Below are positions 33,889-46,200 of a DNA stretch of 64,000 bases, one piece after another. The position numbers and the translations under genes were made by a program. Position 1 is the stretch's first letter; every line of letters begins with the position of its first letter. Source of the DNA: Ricordea florida (Eukaryota > Cnidaria > Anthozoa > Corallimorpharia > Ricordeidae); contig OX453284.1 in assembly GCA_949710005.1 (NCBI GenBank), positions 6,361,477 through 6,425,476 of the forward strand, read 5' to 3'. The notes under the pieces are model-generated. The model saw only the letters and a program-made list of their open reading frames with translations, searched no databases and was not told where the DNA came from.

Positions 33889-34307
33889 CTGTGGGACAAA
33901 CCAGGAATATATAAACTAACTCCTTTCTGGGTCTTTAAAGTAGAAATTAAGCTATCAGTTTGATTTGTGGCTGACTGGATTTGCTGTGGAATGTTGGTTG
34001 TTGAGTTCAACTGCTGTCCAATGACCTACAAACATCTTTTGAGAAACAACAAAATACAAGGGAAATATGACAGAATGCCCTGAGCTCACTATTATTTGGT
34101 TGCTGTTTTGCTTCCAGTTGTTGAGGACTAAATCTGGTAGCCAGATACATGATGCTTTGGTTAGAAATGTTTTTTTTTTTCTTTCAATTTCAATCCACCT
34201 CTGCACTATCTTATTCCCAATGAAAGATCACTAATGGTATCTGGATCAAATATAAAATCTTGTTCTTCCTTACAAGTTATAAGCCATACCTGCTGTTTTC
34301 TTCTTGT

Positions 34308-34466
34308 TGTAGTGACCTGCATTATGGATTCAGACTATTAAGACTCAGTGAAGACTAAGGACTTGTTCGTGTATATCTCTGTATATATTCTCAGTATCGT
34401 TCCATGTGCTCGGTGGTAATTAGTTACATCATGTGATCCATGTCATTGAAGTATTGGCTTACTACA
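34308..34466 (-). repeat. 3' LTR of the gypsy element
   Basis: 159 bp from TGTAGTGACCTGC to CTTACTACA, bounded on the outer side by the CTTGT target duplication and on the inner side by a purine-rich tract on the minus strand (34467-34479). Confidence 0.9.
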
Positions 34467-35175
34467 TTCCTTCTTTTTCAAGATAATCGTCTACATAAAC
34501 AAATTACAAATAATCAATCAATATGAACAGTCATCATTTCTCAATCCTTATAAATGTGAATGCTCTGCTTATGTAACTGTAACAACGTTTCTCATTCTTA
34601 GTGTTCTTTCAATGTTCTGCTCCTTTAGTCTATGGTTCTATTTCTGTGTGAAATCTCTTAGTCTGTTATCAAACACAGACACATGTCCCCTATGAGGTCT
34701 CCTTGGCTGGACAGCGTCTCCTGTGTGGTCTGTTTGCTGGTTCATCTTGGTTTCTGTTGTTCTCGTGGCAAGCTGGTACTTGTGATTTTCTGAGCTTCTG
34801 TTTCATTGTCCTCAGGATCTGCTTGTGTACCAGATGCAGTTGTTTCACTTGTCATGCATCTCTGTATATTGTCTGCCTGTCTCCAATTCTCCTTGCCTTG
34901 ACTGTTGATCCTCTTATTTCTAAGATTATGTATATGTGTGGTTTGTATGGAGTTTGTGCTTTCCTCTTCTTGTCCTGCTTCACTAGTATATTACCTGTCT
35001 TACTGCCAGTTTGTGCGTTGTAGCTCTGTTTCTTATCGTAGTACTTCTTGGTCTGGGCTTTTAACTTTCCATCATTTTCTCTGACGTCAGCATCCTAGGC
35101 CGGTTGGTCTAATGGGAAGTGTTCCAGTCTAGTTCTCACTTCTCGGTTCATCATCAGCTCATATGGAGTCATATG

Positions 35176-38100
35176 TCACTGGGTGAGGTGTTTCTCTGTA
35201 GGCTTGAAGCATGTCACTTCGTGAACGTCCATAATATTATTCTTGCGGTTGGTGATCATCACTATCTTGTTTATAAGCTTGTTAAAGCCTTCCACTTGAC
35301 CTTGAGCTTTGGGGTGTCTTGGGGTTACTTTCTTTTGGTGGAATCCTGCTTCTGCTGAGAACTCTGTGAATTCTGCATAGTTGAATGGTGGTCCATTGTC
35401 TGTTTCTACAACTTTTGGTATGCACTGTGTAACAAACATCTTCTTCAATTTCTTCTGGGTTGGCTTGCATGACGTTGATGTGACAAACTCTACTTCCGGG
35501 TATCTAGAGTCTGTGATGACTTGGACGCATTCATTGTTGGGTGGTGGTCTGCAAAAGTCAGCTTCAAATGTGTCCCAGGGTCTTTCTGGCAGCTCTGTCA
35601 ACTTAGCAGGCTCAGTGTGTTGTGTATTTGTTGATACTTGAGAGCTGAAACATGTGCTGACGATGGGTTTGATTCATCTGTTCATCCCTGGAAACCAGTA
35701 CTTTTGACTGAGTAGTTCCTTTGTCTTTGTTATTCCAAAGTGTCCTTGCTTGTGGGGTACTGTGATGATCTTGTCTAGTCTCAACACAACATGTTTATTT
35801 GCATAGATCTCGGAACGAAGATCGTAGTATAGTGCGACGTCAGGATCGTTTATGTCCCATCGTCCAGTGTGTAGTGCTATCTGTAATTTCTGTAGCTCTT
35901 TCTCTTCTCTTGCAGCTTTCTGTATGGTTGCCATGACGGCTTTGATGTAATGCTCATTGTCACAGTGCCATCATTTGGGATTGCATGTCTTGATAGGTAG
36001 TCCATCATGTTGGATTTCCCTGCAATGTGAATGGCTGTGTAGGCAAGGTTAGAACTGCATTTTCATCACTATCTGCTCGATTTGTCGTGGTAGTTTTGGC
36101 TTCGGATTGTTGAGCAGTGGTAATAAAGGCTTGTGATCTGTGGCCAGTTGAAAGTGTGGTGCTCCCAGGAGGTATAATGATAGTCTGGTGGTGGTAAACG
36201 CTGCTGCTAAAGCTTCACACTCAATTTGTGACTACCTTTTTTTCTCGTACCTGTCAGTGTTTGGCTTACGAAGTGTACAGGTTGAAATCCTTGATCTGTT
36301 TTCTGGAATAGCCCGCCTTCCTAGTCCAGTTAGACTTCCATCACAGATTACTACTGTCTCCCAGTTAGGCTTGTATGGTATCAGGACTGGTGCGGTTATT
36401 GCTTCCTTCAGGTCTTCAAATGTGTCTTGCTGTTCGGTTGTCCACTTGAACTTAGCGTTGTTGTGTCAGTCTCCTCATAGGTTCGAATCGGCTTGAGAAG
36501 TTAGTGATGTATCTAGATAGATATGTCATCATTTGTAGAAAGGAGACAAGTTCCTCTCTTGACTTAGGTGGAGTGCATCCTCGCACCACTTTCACCTTGT
36601 TTGGGCTTGGTTTGAGACCACCAGATGTGAATAGATGTCTGTTAAACTCGATATCTGTCTTCTCCAACTCGCACTTCTCTCTTTATAGTGTTAGATTGTG
36701 GGCTTCCAGTCGCTTGAGTACTGCTGCTAGATTCTTATTATGGTCCTCCTTGTCCAGCCATCTGATTAGGATGTCGTCGCAGTTGTTTTATACTCGCTGT
36801 AGTCCAGATAGAATACGGCTCATCTCTGCGTCAAAGAGATCTTGTCTGTAGACTCCTCCGAATGCCAGGCGCTTGTATCTGTAGTTGCTTCTGTACTGGC
36901 AAAGGTCATTAGCTTGCGTGATTCTGCATCCAACCCAACTTGGCGATATCCGTGATTCATGTCTAGTTTACTGAACAGTCCACAGTCCTTAAAAGTTGTG
37001 ATGAAATCTTTGGTGATAGGTGCTTGTACTTGTTGTATGTGTTGCATTGATTTGTTCAGAACACGTAGATCTAAACTCACTCGGATGTCTTCTGGCTTCT
37101 TAGGTTTTGGTTGAACCACTAATGGAGAACACCAAGTGATCGATTCATGCTCCGGCACTGGCTCCATTATATCATTATCGACAAATTCTTGCATTCTCTT
37201 CTTCAGTGGTTCTACCAGGTGATACAATAGTCATCTTAGCTTCTGTGTTATTGGCTCAGCATTATCTTTCAGAGGTAGATGGATCTCTCAGTCTCTTCTG
37301 TATCATTGTGCTTTCCCGATTCCCTGGAATAGCTTGTCGTGGTTGTCAATGATCTAATCAAGCTCCCTGTTTCCGCTTTGTCCTTTGTGTACGGTCTTGT
37401 TGTCATGGTTCGGTTTCTGGAGGTCCTCTGGTTGCGTCGAACTTCACCAATACCAGTTCTTCAAGCGTCTCTCGCCCCAGTAATGGTGGCAAGTCTATGG
37501 TCTCTTGGATTATAGCAATCCGAGCTACGGTATATTGGGTGTCTCGTTTTTGATTGTAGCCGTAAATTCTCCGATAACAGGAAGGTCTTATGTGAGAGTT
37601 TTCAACTTGAGCATTGTTTTGCGTAGTCTTACTTCTGGTCGGGTGTGTTGGAGTGTCTTCAACTGCTCTTCATCCCCGACGTTTGTGTCAGCTCTGGTAT
37701 CCGGTTCGACGATGGCCTCGATGCCGTGGATCCAAACTTTGCATTTGTTCAGGCTCTTGGATGGTACTTTCCCTGTTTTGTGGATATTACCATGCTTGAG
37801 AATTTGCTTGATGTCTTTGTTGCTTTCGCTCTCTGTTTCGATGCGATCACTGTCACTCTCTTGTTCCACCTGTCTGATTTGCTGGCGTCCTTTGCCTTCT
37901 GGTTTGCCGCTCTTTGATGACTTTGTTCGCATCTTCTGTTTTCTTTCCATCTTGATTCCTTTTCGCTGCTTCTGCACATTAATTGTGTAGTGATTTCTTT
38001 TACCGTATTTATGGCACTCTGCTCCGTATGCTCTGCAATTCCTTGCTTCATGTTTTGCTCCGCATCGGTCACATTCCATAAGTGGTTCTTGCTTTTGCCT

Positions 38101-38764
38101 CTTTGTTATTTCTTTGACTTTTTGCACTTCTGACTATTCTTTCAGTTTTTCTTTCTATTGCTGCCACATGAGCACTCGATTCTTCATCTATTGCTGCCTC
38201 GTCTAAAATCTGTGCCAGTGTTAAGTTATTTCTGATTGTCTTGATTTCTCAGCTGCCCACTTGTCATCGTCTTGATAAGATGGTCGCGTATTGTTTCATT
38301 CTCATCGGTAAACTCGCATTTCCAGGCGATCTCTCTGATTCTGGTGTAATATGCCCCCATACTCTCGTCCCTACTTTGGGTCAGGTTTCCAAACAGGAAT
38401 CTTGTGTAATCCTTGTTTTTCCTTGGTAGAAAGTTCTCGTCCAGCTTCTTGATCAATCGTGTGTACTCATGCATCGCCTCCCACTGGTGCTGGTACTTCG
38501 GGTGGCGAATCTTCCAGATCTGCTACATGCGATCTGCTGCAGATTATTAGTCCGTCTTTCTTTGTTTGCGTGTCTGTCAATCCAAAGAAGCAGATGTCTC
38601 TTGAACGCATTCTTCCATTTATCCCAAGCTACTGCCGTATCATTGCTGTCGCTGGATTTGATGAATGGTTTGATATGTAGGTGTCTGTTGATGATGGTGA
38701 TGTGCGGGTTCAAAGTCTTCGCGCTACTTGTGCCTGAACTCGTAGCCTCTGTCTCATTCGTCAT
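35176..38764 (-). pseudogene. gag-pol of the gypsy element, broken by frameshifts and stops
   Basis: Gag (about 38226-38764, frameshifted) has KLDENFLPRKNKDYTRFLFG. The nucleocapsid has one intact knuckle (CDRCGAKHEARNC) and a damaged second. The protease active site reads DTRAD in place of DTGA. Reverse transcriptase (about 36450-37230) has SPLVVQPKPKKPEDIRVSLD and FSKLDMNHGYRQV. Its active site is NCDD in place of Y-x-DD. RNase H-like sequence follows (about 36290-36470). Integrase (35176-35934) shows HKQGHFGITKTKELL, TFEADF, ETDNGPPF and GQVEGFNK, so the D-D-E positions are visible. The protease, polymerase and second knuckle lesions plus frame breaks indicate a dead copy. Confidence 0.9.
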
Positions 38765-38807
38765 ACTCTTCTTCTTCTCTTTGAAGGTCTGTATTCCTCG
38801 TCGCCAA

Positions 38808-38978
38808 TGTTGTGACCTGCATTCTGGGTTCAGACTATAAAGACTCAGTGAAGACTAACGAATTGTTCGTGTATATCTCTGTAGATATTCTCAGTATCAT
38901 TCCATGTGCTCTATGGTAATTAGTTACATCATTTGATCTGTGTGATGTAGACAATCACTGAAGTGTTGGATTACTACA
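38808..38978 (-). repeat. 5' LTR of the gypsy element
   Basis: 171 bp from TGTTGTGACCTGC to ATTACTACA, followed by the CTTGT duplication. It contains about 12 bp (near atgtagacaatc) not present in the other LTR. Confidence 0.9.
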
Positions 38979-39010
38979 CTTGTAACAGCAGCTGCAATGA
39001 TTTTCTCACC

Positions 39011-39226
39011 TCATATCATGTAAGAGGTCTCTCCTCCCACTTTATCCAAAACCTTGCGCACCTCCATATTTGGTAGGAAGAATCTCCTGTTCCTGCATTT
39101 CCCTTGTGGGTCCCAATTTAGTGCACCCTTGGCAATGTGCCTGTCTGGTCTACAATACTGCATGGCCAGTCCATCATCAAACTCTTCCTTTTCTCCCTTC
39201 TGCCATGTTAGTTTCCAAAGCTCCAT
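39011..39226 (-). pseudogene. Possible LINE C-terminal remnant
   Basis: The frame contains RHIAKGALNWDPQGKCRNRR, resembling the IA..AL.W.PQGKRKRGRP block found near the C-terminus of many non-LTR retrotransposon proteins. The basic run has lost its usual GRP and WRR residues. A clearer example of the same block is at 59128-59310. Confidence 0.4.
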
Positions 39227-40462
39227 GTTGCGAACTCTTCAGATCTGTTGTATGTTAAATAATAATCTTTACTGAGATGACTTTTTTCATATAAAAATAG
39301 GGTTCATCCACTGCTAATCTTATTTAATTTTCACAACAGTCTAGCCAAAGTATTTGTCTGACATTGTTTGTGGCCAATGTATTACACATTCTGGCATCTC
39401 TGAATGGACAGCATTTCTTAATTTCTCACTCTACTTTGTGGTAAATGTTTGTACCCTTGGAAACCAATACTGCTTTCCTCAGTAAAGGAATCTCTGCATA
39501 CTTTTGGTATTGCTGTAAAATATTTCATATTTAAATATTCCCCTCAGTTCTCTTATACGCAGTTCAATTCGCTCAGGGTATTGGTGTAATAGACTGCTTC
39601 CTCTAACCCCATCAGCATCTCCCTTGCTTCATTAATACCCTTGGACCAGCATCTTATGTACACATGACAAAGGAAGAATTCTCTATGCTTTCCTTTTATC
39701 CTGAATCATTCCCTGCTATGCTACAGCTTGCACAACCAGAGCGTTTACTCGCCCCTTCTGGTCAACAATGATGAGAAACTGGTTTGAAATTATACTTTAT
39801 AATGATTATTATGATCAACTTCAATGTAAAACTGGATCTCTATCAAATTAAATTAGTTGAATTGGTTCTGCATGGTTCTCTCTCTCTCTCTCTGACTCTC
39901 TCTCCTCCTACAATTAGTTACCAGTAGTTAGTTTTTTTTTTGAGCACTACTTTGAGTTTATTTTCCTGAAAAAATATGCATATTTTCTGATTTGAATAGA
40001 CCTAGATCCAGGACATTAATTTGTACTTGAAGCTTTTACAAATTGGTCTTTATCATGACTTTACACTTAGGAAAAATGTTACATTTGGTTAATACTATTG
40101 CAATGAAGATGATGTATAAGCTGCACCCATATTTTGGTAGGTGGTGATGTATGGGGCATGCACTAGGCAACAGTACCATTTTTATCAATTTTGAATCTTT
40201 GTACAGCTATAACTAGAAAGAGCTTTGTTTGACGTTTTCTGAGCAGAACCTAATTAACTAGCATGCTATTTCAAATCCTGCGATGTGATTATAGTAATCA
40301 TATTTGTAATAAAAAAGCTCTATGGGATAAAAAAGAATAAATACTCGGGTACTGGTAATACCCTCTGATCAACGTAGATAAAACATGTAAATTAAGTATC
40401 TGAAATAAAATGGCAGTAACGAATCACCATTTGCTCGTAAGTTCATGAAATCTGATCATGGG
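39227..40462. other. No gene seen
   Basis: AT-rich with a short ct-dinucleotide run at about 39878-39902. No exon or element boundary was recognised. Confidence 0.45.
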
Positions 40463-40853
40463 CAGGGCTAAAAATTGGGGGTCGCACGGTCACCAGTGGC
40501 GAGTTAAAACTGACCAGGGCTACCAAAAGTTAAGGTTTGAATGCCAGATGTGCGACTATGCTACAGAATTTCAAAACGTTGCAATGTAAATTATGCGAAG
40601 TGCAAATTTAAAAATAAAACTCAACATGTAGTTTACTATTGAACTTTTAGTTTTGAAGTGGAAATTCCGAGTCATTTTAACAGTGATTTCACGAGTGATC
40701 CACATTCACAAGATATAGATGCCACTTTGATTTTGTGATTGCCACGTGACTCTAAAAAAAATGGAGGGCTACTTCATTTTGGGATGGGCCACTAAGAATT
40801 CAAGGAAACTGGCCTGACTGGCCACCAAGCAATGGAGTTTATTTTTAGCCCTG
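40463..40853. mobile_element. MITE with cagggctaaaaat ends, hAT-like
   Basis: The termini CAGGGCTAAAAAT and ATTTTTAGCCCTG are perfect inverted repeats, and CATGGG flanks both sides (40457-40462 and 40854-40859). The CAGGG start recalls hAT elements, but their duplication is normally 8 bp, so the superfamily is uncertain. Inner sequence includes ccagtggcgag and tggccaccaag. No transposase frame is present. Confidence 0.65.
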
Positions 40854-41500
40854 CATGGGGTTTGACAATCATATCCTCATCCTGGCTGTCTTCGGATGTT
40901 GTATGAAAACATTTGGCTGGACACGCATTAACAATTGGGTCTTTATATAAAAGCCATATCCATTGCAACAAATGGGAAATTTGACATTTTCAGGTTTTCA
41001 ATGTCAATTTCCCCACCTTTGGGTCTCCATTATAAGTCAAATTCACACCCCTGGGGACCACAGGGGGTGTCTTGAAAACTGAGACCTCGAAACTTAAGAC
41101 CTTGGGCCTCAGACCTCAAAAACTCGGACCCATCGAAAACTCTTGTCAAAGAGTCTTATCTTAAATTTGTCTTGGATATCAGATTTAGAAAACTCAGACC
41201 CATTGAACAGACTGCGAAATATCTGATAATTTTGATGACTAATTCACTTGATCAAACAATGAAACTGAGAACTACTGTCCATACAAATGCTTTCAAGTTT
41301 TGTAAAGACAAATGTTTTGAGAGGGTCAAAGTTCTACTGGTTTCTGGCTCCTCAAAAGGATATCAACTTGGCATCTCGATCCACACTACGTTAAATTTTT
41401 AACACTTTAAATTTGAGTGGCAACCACTGCAGAATAAATTACATCGCACAGCCTTGCATTTGAAACTTTGGTAGGGTTGTTTTCTATTAATTGTACATTA

Positions 41501-41638
41501 TATATGTTGTAGTTCAATTTTTTCCTCAGTTCAAATTTTATTTTCCTTTTTTTTCTGGTATGGTAATGTATGATAATGAGTTTGAAACACAGGAAAATCA
41601 AATTTGAACCAAGGATAAAATTGAACTAGAACATATGC
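41501..41638. mobile_element. Foldback MITE, tatgttgtagttcaa family, copy 1
   Basis: Ends tatatgttgtagttcaattt and aaattgaactagaacatat are inverted repeats, and a second inner pair (cagttcaaattttattttcc/ggaaaatcaaatttgaac) extends the stem. A related copy lies at 46279-46386 in a PAF1 intron. Confidence 0.7.
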
Positions 41639-41877
41639 ACGATCTCAATTTCTTGACTGTATCTACTCAACGGTGAGCGCATTTTTCTAGTTTCATGCAA
41701 GATACTTGGGGGAACGTGTGACGTGCAAACCAAGAATACAAACCCTAGCTTCTACCTGTCTTCAGTTATTTATTTAGTTTTGACAAGAGTTTTTGATGGG
41801 TCTGAGTTTTCAAGGTCTGAGTTTTCAAAACACCTGGGATCACAGACCTTGCATACATAGTTATACGTACATTAAAC

Positions 41878-42656
41878 GGGGTAACCCGAGAACACTGACC
41901 CCCGGTCCGCGGACCCCCATACAGACCGGGTCCACACATTACCCTACGGACTGGTCCACGGACTACCCCTACGGACCCCCTCTACGGCCACTCCAAAAAT
42001 AGAATAAAAAATAATAACTAAAGATTTGACTTACTGGTTGCCTAATAGATCACTCGTGTCGGCGAAATTTCGAGCGTTACGCCTTGCAAATGTAACAGAC
42101 TTGGGTTCAGGCTCGGGCGCAAGTTATATCATTACACATTGCCATTTCCTTTCCTGTGGCTGTCTATCAAAGACCGGGAAGCCTCGAAATTTGTGCTTTT
42201 TTTCTCTCCGCCAGAAAAACAAAAGAATAAAAGTGATTCATATTCAACAATTCTTACCAGTCATCCATGGTTTCCACGAGAGAGGAAGAGTAAAGGCTGG
42301 GACGAGATCACGAACCCGCGGGAGAATGAGCCGAACAAAATGGCGGAGAGAAAAACACCGGGGAAAAACAGCACAAATTTCGAGGCTTCCCGGTCTTTCA
42401 TAGGAAAGGAAATGGCAATGTGTAATGATATAACTTGCGCCCGAGCCTGAACCCAAGTCTGTTACATTTGCAAGACGTAACGCTCGAAATTTCGCCGACA
42501 CGATTGATCTATTAGACAACCAGTAAGTCAAATCTTTAGTTATCATTTTTTATTTTATTTTTGGGGAGGTCCGTAGAGGGGTCCGTAGGGGGTAGTCCGT
42601 GGACCCGGTCTGTATGGGGGTCCGCGAACCGGGGGTCAGTGTTTTCGGGTTACCCC
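41878..42656. mobile_element. Long-arm foldback element, 779 bp
   Basis: The two halves are inverted copies with arms of about 330 bp. Outer ends are GGGGTAACCCGAGAACACTG and its inverse, next to blocks rich in cggaccccc/gggggtccg. Inner arms include cgaaatttcgagcgttacg, aacttgcgcccgagcctg and ccgggaagcctcgaaattt with few mismatches. It is flanked by ATTAAAC on both sides (41871-41877 and 42657-42663); the duplication is 7 bp, or 8 if one terminal G is counted outside. No transposase is present. It sits about 600 bp upstream of PAF1. Confidence 0.88.
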
Positions 42657-43263
42657 ATTAAACGAAATGATAGGCACTTACGACAAGTTTATTGCAGCAC
42701 TCCCCCAGAGAGTAATAGTACTCATTGGCAAATGGTCCTCACCAAGTTTGATCATTTTCCCAAATGAAGAAGGCATATTCTAGATATTTCAGAACAGGTT
42801 CAATGGCAATTTTATATCCATTCTTTACTGCGCTCCCGCCTCCCCTCTCCCCAGCACTTCCTCCGTTTTTTTCTTGCACTCGCTTTCTTTCGCTCGTCTC
42901 CACCAACTGAGAGCCTCGAACAGGCTATTCAGACACATGTAAATGAAATGGACGGGTCTTCTGAAATCGCTCCAAACAATCCACAAAGGAAATAAGATTG
43001 AGATCGAGAAAGCGGTAAGTTCGAGATTAAACCGAGATGTTCGACTGTATTTACCATTCTTCCCTGCGGAGCCCTCCCCCCTTGACAAACTTGCTCCTGG
43101 AGCAGTGAGTCTACATGGAGTACTTACTGCGATAATCCAGTGCTTGACCGGACGAGTGAGGACTGTGAAGTGCCATTCTTCCAGGCGCCATCTTTGTCGG
43201 CAGCTTAAATGTAGCCGATAAAAAACTTTGCTTGTAGCGTTGTTATTGGACCCTTCAGTTGTA
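42657..43263. promoter_or_regulatory. PAF1 upstream region with a candidate leader exon
   Basis: The interval between the foldback element and the PAF1 start codon is GC-richer than its surroundings, as expected of a promoter. A plus-strand ATG at 42943 reads MKWTGLLKSLQTIHKG and meets a strong donor (AAAGCG|GTAAGTTCG) at about 43014. This could be a short first exon of another transcript or a 5' leader. Core promoter elements were not identified. Confidence 0.35.
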
Positions 43264-46200
43264 ATGGCTCCAACAATCCAAGATGGTCAGAAGAACAGAG
43301 ATCAAGAACGAAGGTAAGTTTATTCCTGTAATAGTTTTATTTTGCTGACTGTTCTCGAACGCCTCATCGGGGTATAAACACGTTATCGGGAAAGTTTTAT
43401 TTTGTGTATGGAAAAGCGAGCTCGTGTTTACTCAGGGTTGTAGGTCGATTAGCCCCCAAGTCGATTAGCCCCCACTAAGTCGATTAGCCCCCAAGTAAAA
43501 GTCGACCAGCCCCAAACGAAAATCTGTTTTCAACTTACTAGATTACTGTTCTTTGGGTTTCTCATTGTTTTACTGATGCTTGGATTATAACTTGCGATCT
43601 AAGTTATCTACTCGTGACGCTGACATCGGCATTCTACTGAACAAACCTGCGATGGTCCACGAATCAAACTTTTTTAATGTTGATGAAATTGTAGCCTGTT
43701 GCGATCGAGAAAAATCAGTTGATCTGATCGATTAGAACTGTATCTTGTAAATGTTCTTTACTTCATAAACATTCAGAACTAAAATCTCGTTCTAAAGATC
43801 TCAAACCAACCAAAAGTCATGAAGTTTTTAAACGCAAAGTAAAGATTAAAGAAGAAAGGAAATCCGGTCACCCTCAACGGACGAACGAGCGAACAAACGA
43901 TTTTAAAGTTATTGACTTCGATTCCAAGCATAAGTAAAACAACGAGAAACCCGAAGAAGAGTAATCTAGTAAGTTGAAAACAGATTTTCGTTAGGGGCTG
44001 GTCGACTTTTACTTGGGGGCTAATCGACTTAGTGGGGGCTAATCGACTGGGGGCTAATCGACTTGGGGGCTAATCGACCGGATTACCTTACTCAGATGTA
44101 TGAATGAAGTCGATCTTGAGAAATATTGTTTAGCCATAACCATTGAGTTTGTCAATCTTAATGTGTTGTCTACATCTACGCACAGAATGCCTCATCATTT
44201 TAATCAATTTTATCATGCATTTGTGTGTGATTGTTTTATTTGTTCAAAACCCCTTTGACACATGGTGAAGAAGACAGAAGGATAGCTACAAACAGTAAAA
44301 ATATATCTTTTGTTTGTAACTCTTGTAAATGGGGCTTAATCAGCGGTTAGCTGGTAATAGACTCGAACAAGAAAGGCAAAATCAATGGCCATTCCCAGAA
44401 CAAAATTGGTGAAAAGATATACGCTGCCAAGCATATCTTGAACTATAATAATAAATATTCTTTTTACTTCCTTTAATCAACAGGCAAAGTACACATCGCT
44501 CCACAGTAAGGTGAGATGAGTGTCTTGTATAAATAAGGGTCTTGAGCTCAAAAACAATGGATTTGCTTCGAATAGTTGGTCCCAAGATATCATTGAAATG
44601 TAACTCCTTGACTACAAGGCATTAATTAAATTTTGACTTGCTGTCAATCAAAGTGATAACATCTTAAACGTGCAAATGGTTATGGCTGTCTCTTGTAAAT
44701 TGTAGTACACTAAAAGGAGAATGATAAGTGTTGGAAGAAAAGGAAGAATAGATTAAAATACTCTTTTCAAGATATTAGATAGTTGTTTCTTTGCAAACTT
44801 CTTAATTATTGCTGTTTTTTTTTTTTATATATTTCTAGCAAAGCTGATTTTGTGAGCAGGGTAAAGTTTAACAACAACCTTCCAGACATTCCTTTTGATG
44901 CCAAGTTTATTTCATATCCATTTGAATCAAACAGGTGAGCTTGCAACATAAGACAGAAATATTGTATTCATGCCAGATACAGTATTCTTTGGTTGTCAAT
45001 GCACTGTTGTATTTACCTATCATTGTTGATAGATCCTGTTGACCAACAAACTTCATCTAAATGCCCACTTGTAAACTGAACTGAGTGTTTTCTTTTTTTG
45101 CCAGATTTGTTGAATACAAGCCCACCTCCTTGGAGAAGAACTATAGACATGAAATGCTCACTGAGGTTGACTTGGGAGTAAACATTGATCTTATCGACCC
45201 TGATACATATGCCTTGGACCCTAACAGTAAGACTTGAAACCATGCTTGTTTTAGTTAGAAATCATTTACATATACATGTAACCTTTTTTAATAAAAATTT
45301 ACCTGAGCTTCCAATGGCTTATCCCAAGTAAAAGTTAACATAGGAATACATGTACACTATTGAATGTATTATTCTTTTCTATCATAATACAGTTACTTTG
45401 GATCCAGATGATGAAAAATTGTTGGAAGAAGACCCTGTAAATTTGCCTGATAAAAAGCGGTATGTACATGTATATGTAAGTCTGTCAATATGCCAAAATA
45501 AATTAAAGATTAAAATCTACCTAAAGCACTTGATTGTTGTTAGCTTCTGTTAATCATTATCTTTTATAAACTCCATTTAGTAGCATCCTTTTGTTAGTAT
45601 TTGTTGTCTTTGATGAGTGTATAAAGGTGAAATTTTCAATTTTCTGCAATCTGCATCTATCATTGACAAACAAAGTCACTTATAGAAATCTACTTATTTT
45701 TGGAGCTTCTAGAATAAAAATTAAAATAATAATTAATTCCTTATTTATTTTTATTGCATAGATGTGAGTGTTTTACTAGTAATTACACCACTCGTAAAAT
45801 TCATACAAAACTACATCTGGAACTATAGTGGCATATTTTCCATATCCTCACTATTGAGGATATCATTGACGTCAGTTCCTGCCTTGCACTATTCAGTTTG
45901 TGTACAAACCTGCCAAATGAAAGTCTTAAATCGAAGATATGAATTTTTTGTTCTAGTGGCAAGAACAATAATTATCTGGCCACTTGAACATAACATTCAT
46001 ATCTCATTTCTATCTTCTCACCACTGTGTAATATCCCTTTGTGTAATAGTAATCAATAATTATAAAATTAATATTGTAGTAATAGTATTACATTAATTTT
46101 TATCCTTTTCTTGTTAATCTTTTAGAACTGTGCACCATAACAAGAGTGTGTCATGGTTAAGAAGAACAGAGTATATCTCCACAGAATACAACAGGAGTAG

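Larger units (their letters stand above)
34308..38978 (-). mobile_element. Ty3/gypsy LTR retrotransposon, structurally complete but decayed
   Basis: Two direct LTRs (34308-34466 and 38808-38978) start TGTAGT or TGTTGT and end ACTACA. The whole is flanked by a 5-bp duplication, CTTGT, at 34303-34307 and 38979-38983. On the minus strand the first LTR is followed by TTGGCGACGAGG, a plausible primer binding site, and the second is preceded by the purine tract GAAAAAGAAGGAA. Gag, zinc knuckle, protease, reverse transcriptase, RNase H and integrase follow in the order expected for gypsy elements. The LTRs differ at roughly 10% of aligned sites by eye plus a 12-bp indel, so the insertion is old. Confidence 0.93.
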
